Assembly: GCA_030017355.1 (NCBI GenBank)
Contig: JASEIR010000099.1
Coordinates: 1 to 8,920, forward strand
DNA length: 8,920 bases
Source of the DNA: Actinomycetota bacterium
GTDB taxonomy: Bacteria > Actinomycetota > Aquicultoria > Aquicultorales > Aquicultoraceae
Reading direction: 5' to 3'
The first letter of the stretch is position 1. Each line of letters opens with the position of its first letter. The position numbers were made by a program, and so were the translations under genes. The notes beneath the pieces were generated by a model. That model was given only the letters and a program-made list of their open reading frames with translations. It had not been told where the DNA came from and did no database searches. Below, one piece after another: positions 5,404 to 8,920 of this stretch.

Positions 5404-6030
5404 TTACCTCTTGAATCTGTATCCAACATTTCTTACCGTTTCAATAAAAGATTCGTAACGGCCTAGCTTTGCCCTAAGACGCCTTATATGGACATCGACT
5501 GTTCTTGTGCCCCCATAGTAATCGTAGCCCCAAACAATATTTAAAAGCTGGTCGCGGGTGTATACGCGACCTCTTCGGGTCACAAGGCACTTTAATAACT
5601 CGTATTCTTTAAAGGTAAGGTCTAGCGACTTGCCATCTGCTATCACTTCATAACTGTCAAAATTTATGACCATGCCGTCAATTTTAATTACATTTTCGGG
5701 CGATTTTTGCTCATAATTTCCACGCTTTATCAGCGCCATCTTAAGCCTAAGATCTAGCTCGGAAGAATTATATGATTCAAGCAAGATATCATCTGCACCC
5801 ATTAAATCGCTAACGGTACCGTCCATGCTGGTGTGAGCCTCATTGAGAACCACAAGAACAGCTTTGTTCAAGCTATCTCTGCTTAAAGCCCTAAAAGTGT
5901 CAAGGTCAGTTATTAAAATATCGGAGTTTTCAACATCAGAGGTCTGTACGCGGTACTTCAAGACGGACAAATCCACCAGAAGCTTTTCTTTTAATGCAAG
6001 ATTTTTTGTCAAGACAGCTACTGTTTTCAT
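5404..6030 (-). CDS. glnR: GlnR-like OmpR-family nitrogen regulator
   Basis: This 208-residue regulator has an N-terminal receiver-like domain (about 1-100) and a C-terminal winged helix (about 112-208). In the receiver, the two acidic residues expected near position 9 are replaced by T8-K9-N10, so normal aspartyl phosphorylation is unlikely; D42 sits at the phosphoacceptor position. The same layout (LLTN near the start, then an ILIxD strand and a later DDxLLE segment) is typical of actinobacterial GlnR, which works as an unphosphorylated dimer. The DNA-binding part ends in the family-like WGYDYYGGTRTVDVHIRRLR and TVRNVGYRF. The start is supported by AGGAGCAGGGA before the ATG. It is followed by glnA with a GlnR-type box between, no sensor kinase is nearby, and it is separated from the upstream operon by 78 bp. 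PhoP- or MtrA-like regulators are less likely, given the missing acidic pocket and the context. Confidence 0.85.
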   Translation of the reverse strand: MKTVAVLTKNLALKEKLLVDLSVLKYRVQTSDVENSDILITDLDTFRALSRDSLNKAVLVVLNEAHTSMDGTVSDLMGADDILLESYNSSELDLRLKMALIKRGNYEQKSPENVIKIDGMVINFDSYEVIADGKSLDLTFKEYELLKCLVTRRGRVYTRDQLLNIVWGYDYYGGTRTVDVHIRRLRAKLGRYESFIETVRNVGYRFKR

Positions 6031-6060
6031 TCTTCCCTGCTCCTAATGTAATACCGACAC

Positions 6061-6066
6061 ATTGTA
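6061..6066 (-). promoter_or_regulatory. Possible -10 of glnR
   Basis: On the minus strand TACAAT is one base from the -10 consensus and would start transcription near 6054, giving a leader of about 24 nt before glnR. No convincing -35 is visible. A palindrome AGGAGCTCCT lies at 6097-6106 next to the gltB3 stop codon, but no terminator is evident, so read-through from the upstream operon remains possible. Confidence 0.3.
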
Positions 6067-6108
6067 ACAGATAGTACGCTACAATAAAATATCGGCAGGA
6101 GCTCCTTC

Positions 6109-6852
6109 TTAGTATGCATATAGATTTCCGTAAGGCCGGTGTGAGACAGCTTTAATTTTTATGAACTTACTTTTTAGTATCTCGCCAGCATCAAAACCCA
6201 AATCTTTAGCAAACTCAGTAACATATTTCTTTATTGTCTTGTAATCACTCTCATCAGGCTCAAGCACTGCTACCTCTTTGCCTAGTTGATAATCTTCAAG
6301 GCGACCCCTTACATAAATGACGCCACCGTGCATGCCGGTTGCAAAGTAGTTGCCTGCAATACGGCTATCGCTGTTGTTGCTTGCGTTAAGGCCAAGCAGG
6401 ATAATAATCCCGCCAGCCATGTACTCTCCAAAGAAATCGCGAGCTCTTCCGCCAATTACAATTACAGGGACTTTATCGCGGTATTCTTTCATGTGGATTC
6501 CAACCCGATAGCCCACATCCCCTTTAATGAATAGCTTGCCACCGCGCATACCATATCCAAGAACATCACCTGCATCACCATGCACAACTATCTTTCCCTC
6601 ATTCATGGTGTTAGCAATATGGTCCTGTCCGTTGGCATTAACAATTACTGTTGGGCCATTCATAAACGCACCAAGGTCGTTGCCAGGTACGCCTTCGATT
6701 ATAATTTGGACTGGCTTATCTATTGCATCTGCTATATAGCGCTGCCCGTTTACATTGATAAGCTTAATTTTCTTCTCACCGCTTGCAACTACTTCCCTTA
6801 CTTTTTCATTTAGTTCTTTATATGTCATCCCTTTGGCATCAATTGTTTTCAT
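6109..6852 (-). CDS. GXGXG-domain glutamate synthase subunit (GltB3-like)
   Basis: This 247-residue protein corresponds to the C-terminal right-handed beta-helix of large glutamate synthase, encoded alone as in archaeal split enzymes. The glycine-rich repeats are visible at about 54-66 (GVPGNDLGAFMNG), 93-106 (GDAGDVLGYGMRGG), 111-121 (GDVGYRVGIHM) and again in YFATGMHGG. The domain is structural: it holds the FMN and glutaminase domains together, and it also occurs in formylmethanofuran dehydrogenase subunit C and related proteins. Its ATG overlaps the TGA of the upstream oxidoreductase (ATGA), so the two are translationally coupled. A GGGAG ribosome site lies within the upstream gene. Its likely partner is the FMN protein at 1284-2921, about 3 kb away on the other strand. 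Confidence 0.85.
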   Translation of the reverse strand: MKTIDAKGMTYKELNEKVREVVASGEKKIKLINVNGQRYIADAIDKPVQIIIEGVPGNDLGAFMNGPTVIVNANGQDHIANTMNEGKIVVHGDAGDVLGYGMRGGKLFIKGDVGYRVGIHMKEYRDKVPVIVIGGRARDFFGEYMAGGIIILLGLNASNNSDSRIAGNYFATGMHGGVIYVRGRLEDYQLGKEVAVLEPDESDYKTIKKYVTEFAKDLGFDAGEILKSKFIKIKAVSHRPYGNLYAY

Positions 6853-8102
6853 CCGACTTCTCCCAGCCTTTCCTTGCGCAGCTCAATCGGAAAATCAATG
6901 TATCCAAAGTCAGGTGCAAGCAATCTCTCACGCATGCCGCTAACATCGATTTGGTCGCGTATTAAGCCAGTTATTATGCCTGCCCTATCTATTCCACCAA
7001 CAAAAACCGCCCCAACAACCTTATTGCCTCTTAAAACAACTTTGCGATAGTTGTTACCCTCTGCTTTTGCTAAAATCTCCAGATCATCAGCGACAACATT
7101 TGAAAGCCCGGCTGTAACTACCGGAACACCAAACAATTCTATGGAGTTTACAGCCACTGCCCCATCAAATTTACGGTCTATGCCAGCCATATTATAGCCA
7201 GCAATTTTACCCTGAACATAAGCGTTTGGCCAAATTGGGATAACTCTGTTTCCGCCGCTTAGGTAGTCTGGCCCCTCTGTAACATCTCCAGCTGCAAATA
7301 TATTCTCAGCACTTGTAAGCATGCGATCATTAACAACAATCCCACGGTTAACTTCTATCCCGCTATCTTTAGCCAAAGAAGCATTTGGCACCACACCAAT
7401 TGCAACTATTACCGCATCACAATCAATTACCTGGCCATCTTTCAACTTAACACCGCTTACCTCGTCGCCGCCAAGTATTTCTGCAACTGTATTTTGAGTA
7501 ATGATATTGATGCCAGCATTTTCAAGTGCACTCTGAACAATCTGGCCAGCGTCCGCATCAAGAACGGTTGCCATTACCCTATCCGCCAGTTCAACAACAG
7601 TTACTTTAACACCGCGATGGTGCAAGCTTTCTGCTGCCTTTAAGCCAATCAAGCCAGCACCAATAATAACAACGTGGCTTAACTCTGGTGCTAAAGCATC
7701 AAGTTTCTTTGCATCATCCAGTTTTATAAAGGTGAAGATTCTATCTTTGCCCAACCCTTTCATGGGTGGGATGAACGGTGTACCACCAGTAGCAATTAGT
7801 AATTTATCATATTTAATGCTTTTCCCATCATCTAGCTTTACCGACTTTTTGGAAACATCAATACTTACAACTGTTTTGCCAAGTATTGCCTCAACACCGT
7901 TTACCTCATAAAAGTTAGCATCTCGGTAGGCCATCATTGATTCATCAACCTGACCTGCTAGATATTCCGAGATAAGCGGCCTTGAATAAACATGGTACGG
8001 CTCGGCTGAGATTACTGTTATCTTTTTCTTCTTATCAACTTTACGAATTGCCTCGATGGCGCCAACTGCAGCCACCGAATTGCCGATAATTACATAGCTC
8101 AC
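6849..8102 (-). CDS. FAD-dependent NAD(P)H oxidoreductase, glutamate-synthase-associated
   Basis: This 417-residue flavoprotein belongs to the pyridine nucleotide-disulfide reductase class-III-like group (NADH oxidase, rubredoxin reductase and nitrite reductase flavoproteins). An N-terminal FAD Rossmann motif VIIGNSVAAVGA (4-15) has Ser and Ala in place of two usual glycines. The ATGG motif is at 104-107, the second nucleotide-binding motif VVIIGAGLIGL at 144-154 and the FAD-closing FAAGDV at 269-274. There is no CxxxxC redox pair, so it is not a disulfide reductase. It starts with GTG at 8102, with GAGGAGAGA as the ribosome site inside the end of the ferredoxin gene, and its stop overlaps the gltB3 start. 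The operon suggests it passes electrons from NAD(P)H to the ferredoxin subunit and then to the glutamate synthase module. The electron donor cannot be read from sequence. Confidence 0.85.
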   Translation of the reverse strand: MSYVIIGNSVAAVGAIEAIRKVDKKKKITVISAEPYHVYSRPLISEYLAGQVDESMMAYRDANFYEVNGVEAILGKTVVSIDVSKKSVKLDDGKSIKYDKLLIATGGTPFIPPMKGLGKDRIFTFIKLDDAKKLDALAPELSHVVIIGAGLIGLKAAESLHHRGVKVTVVELADRVMATVLDADAGQIVQSALENAGINIITQNTVAEILGGDEVSGVKLKDGQVIDCDAVIVAIGVVPNASLAKDSGIEVNRGIVVNDRMLTSAENIFAAGDVTEGPDYLSGGNRVIPIWPNAYVQGKIAGYNMAGIDRKFDGAVAVNSIELFGVPVVTAGLSNVVADDLEILAKAEGNNYRKVVLRGNKVVGAVFVGGIDRAGIITGLIRDQIDVSGMRERLLAPDFGYIDFPIELRKERLGEVG

Positions 8103-8108
8103 TTTTCG

Positions 8109-8543
8109 TTATCTCTCCTCATAAACCAGAGCTCGGTTTGGGCACATCTCCACACACGCTGGAATTAAACGATCGGGACATAAATCACACTTTGCGATTT
8201 TCTTTCTTGCAAGGTCGCGCTGCGGGGCTCCATACGGGCAAACCAGGACGCACGTCCAGCAGCCCACACATTTAGCCTCATTGTATGCCACTCTTCCGCT
8301 TTCTTCCTTGGTCAACGCCCCAGTGATGCACGATTCCACACATGCAGGTTCGTCGCAGTGGCGACACTGGATTGCAAAAGAAACCGGTATTGCTTCCTCG
8401 ACCAGTACGCGGGCCATTGGCCTCGGAAATTCTTTTTTGTGCGCTTTAATTATGTTTTTTGACTTGGAATGTTCGGTTCGGCACCATATCTCACATAACC
8501 TGCAACCGATACATACCTCTTCTTTCGCGTAAACGCGCTTCAT
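8109..8543 (-). CDS. Polyferredoxin subunit with four [4Fe-4S] sites
   Basis: This 144-residue protein resembles the HycB/DmsB iron-sulfur family of electron-transfer subunits. It has sixteen cysteines in four groups: C11-C14-C17-C21, C60-C63-C68-C72, C92-C95-C98-C102 and C119-C122-C130-C134, enough for four [4Fe-4S] clusters. No signal peptide or membrane segment is seen, so it is probably cytoplasmic. It is the first gene of an operon with the flavin oxidoreductase (6-bp gap) and GltB3. The ATG follows a perfect GGAGGAAG ribosome site. In this setting it likely wires the flavoprotein to the FMN protein. Since DmsB-like subunits serve many enzymes, a different partner outside the window is possible. 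Confidence 0.87.
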   Translation of the reverse strand: MKRVYAKEEVCIGCRLCEIWCRTEHSKSKNIIKAHKKEFPRPMARVLVEEAIPVSFAIQCRHCDEPACVESCITGALTKEESGRVAYNEAKCVGCWTCVLVCPYGAPQRDLARKKIAKCDLCPDRLIPACVEMCPNRALVYEER

Positions 8544-8595
8544 TCTTCCTCCAAGAGTATGTCTTATCTGTAGTTGCCCTATTTATCGGGTCTAT

Positions 8596-8667
8596 GACCG
8601 CCGACCACAGACGCCGCTATAGGCTCCTTCGGAGACTGACCGCCGACCACAGACCACAGACCGCCGC
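8596..8667. repeat. GACCGCCGACCACAGAC repeats
   Basis: The 17-bp unit GACCGCCGACCACAGAC occurs at 8596-8612 and 8638-8654, each followed by a GCCGCTA sequence. The second copy has an extra CACAGAC block before it. Between them CTCC-TTC-GGAG forms a tight hairpin (8624-8634). This looks like a dispersed intergenic repeat family; similar CCGAC-rich spacers are common in draft genomes of anaerobic bacteria. Confidence 0.7.
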
Positions 8668-8674
8668 TAAAATA

Positions 8675-8759
8675 ATTCAAAATTCAAAATGCAAAATTAA
8701 AAGCTTGTCCTGAGCAACGCCGAGGGATTGCAATTCAAAATTCAGGGATTTTGCATTTT
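8675..8759. repeat. ATTCAAA tandem repeats with a 12-bp inverted repeat
   Basis: A 7-bp unit runs as ATTCAAA, ATTCAAA, ATGCAAA, ATT (8675-8698), with a further one and a half copies at 8733-8744. AAAATGCAAAAT (8686-8697) is exactly inverted at 8748-8759. The inverted pair encloses one copy of the GC-rich GAGC...GAGGGAT element, giving a nested repeat about 85 bp long. Confidence 0.65.
8705..8730 (+). repeat. CGAGC...GAGGGAT-type repeat, copy A
   Basis: TTGTCCTGAGCAACGCCG followed by AGGGATTG is one copy of a short dispersed element that recurs inverted at 8768-8794 and in a longer form at 8822-8874. Confidence 0.55.
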
Positions 8760-8767
8760 ATCCTCTG

Positions 8768-8794
8768 TCATTCCCTCGACTTTGCTCGGGACAG
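8768..8794 (-). repeat. CGAGC...GAGGGAT-type repeat, copy B (inverted)
   Basis: The reverse strand reads CTGTCCCGAGCAAAGTCG and then AGGGAATGA, which aligns with copy A over its full length with few differences. Copies A and B face each other and could pair in a single transcript. Confidence 0.55.
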
Positions 8795-8815
8795 GCCCGA
8801 AGGGCCGTAAGGCCC
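8794..8815. repeat. Alternating GGCCC/GGGCC hairpin element
   Basis: GGCCC (8795-8799), GGGCC (8802-8806) and GGCCC (8811-8815) can form either of two hairpins with tiny loops, which exclude each other. No T-run follows, so it is not a standard terminator. Confidence 0.45.
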
Positions 8816-8821
8816 TGTAGA

Positions 8822-8874
8822 TGTCATCCCGAGCGGAGCCCTGAGCGATAGCGAAGGGCGCAGCCGAGGGATCT
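8822..8874 (+). repeat. CCCGAGC...GAGGGATCT-type repeat, long copy C
   Basis: This copy begins TGTCATCCCGAGCG and ends GCCGAGGGATCT, the ends of a repeat found in many bacterial spacers. ATCCC (8826-8830) can pair with GGGAT (8868-8872), and an inner GCCCT (8838-8842) with AGGGC (8855-8859). The result is a nested palindromic fold of REP-like kind. Confidence 0.6.
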
Positions 8875-8920
8875 AAATCGTATTTTCTAAATTTTTAAGT
8901 ATAGACATGCCTCTCTATCA

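Larger units (their letters stand above)
8544..8920. other. Gene-free, repeat-rich spacer
   Basis: No ORF here has a convincing start or family resemblance. The stretch holds the ribosome site and presumably the promoter of the polyferredoxin operon near 8544-8590, though no clear -10/-35 pair is seen. The rest is a patchwork of GC-rich and AT-rich short repeats, described separately. Confidence 0.7.

Noticed and set aside
6286..6965. Plus-strand ORFs opposite gltB3 and the oxidoreductase
   Set aside because: They are antisense to well-supported genes, with no recognisable protein features.
8459..8713. An 84-codon plus-strand ORF running into the repeat spacer
   Set aside because: Its first part is antisense to the polyferredoxin gene and the rest is translated repeats. 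No ribosome site or domain is seen.
8596..8874. CRISPR array
   Set aside because: Repeat units are of different kinds and orientations, spacing is irregular, and there are no uniform spacers or cas genes.

Overview
The window is a nitrogen-assimilation locus, probably from a low-GC, anaerobic, deep-branching actinobacterium. The clearest lineage clue is the OmpR-type regulator at 5404-6030. It resembles actinobacterial GlnR, an orphan response regulator without the acidic phosphorylation pocket, and it sits directly upstream of glnA. The other genes have an anaerobe/archaeal flavour: an NrpR-type repressor first known from methanogens, a glutamate synthase split into separate subunit genes, and a 16-cysteine polyferredoxin. 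The lineage assignment is inference from gene content, not from a phylogenetic marker.

Layout. Bases 1-208 form a dense control region upstream of nrpR: four 11-bp phased repeats that fit a GlnR box, a sigma70-type promoter, and two palindromes at and after the predicted transcription start. On the plus strand follow nrpR (209-1210) and a gene for the FMN-domain protein of the split glutamate synthase family, GltB2-like (1284-2921), closed by an intrinsic terminator (2950-2981). All remaining clear protein genes lie on the minus strand. Read in their own direction they are the polyferredoxin (8543-8109), an FAD/NAD(P) oxidoreductase (8102-6849) and a GXGXG-domain GltB3 protein (6852-6109), forming a tight operon; then glnR (6030-5404), glnA (5261-3918, with a phased GlnR-type box in its promoter) and ammonia-dependent nadE (3736-2987). 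Bases 8544-8920 hold no gene, only short dispersed and palindromic repeats.

How it fits together. GlnA fixes ammonia into glutamine. The GltB2, GltB3, ferredoxin and flavin-reductase genes supply most parts of a split glutamate synthase, but the glutaminase subunit (GltB1) is not in the window and the FMN protein lacks the usual 3Fe-4S cysteine motif. NadE also consumes ammonia. Two unrelated nitrogen regulators, GlnR (usually an activator) and NrpR (a 2-oxoglutarate-responsive repressor in archaea), flank the genes. The sites suggest that GlnR acts on both glnA and nrpR, and that NrpR represses itself.

The most unusual element is between nadE and glnA. A perfect extended -10 promoter on the plus strand (3779-3787) points at a perfect 14-bp stem (3794-3807 with 3846-3859). 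The 38-nt loop carries an 18-nt sequence identical to the ribosome-binding region of the GltB2-like gene. This may be a small regulatory RNA or a structured leader of a 44-codon ORF, and any read-through would be antisense to the 3' end of glnA.
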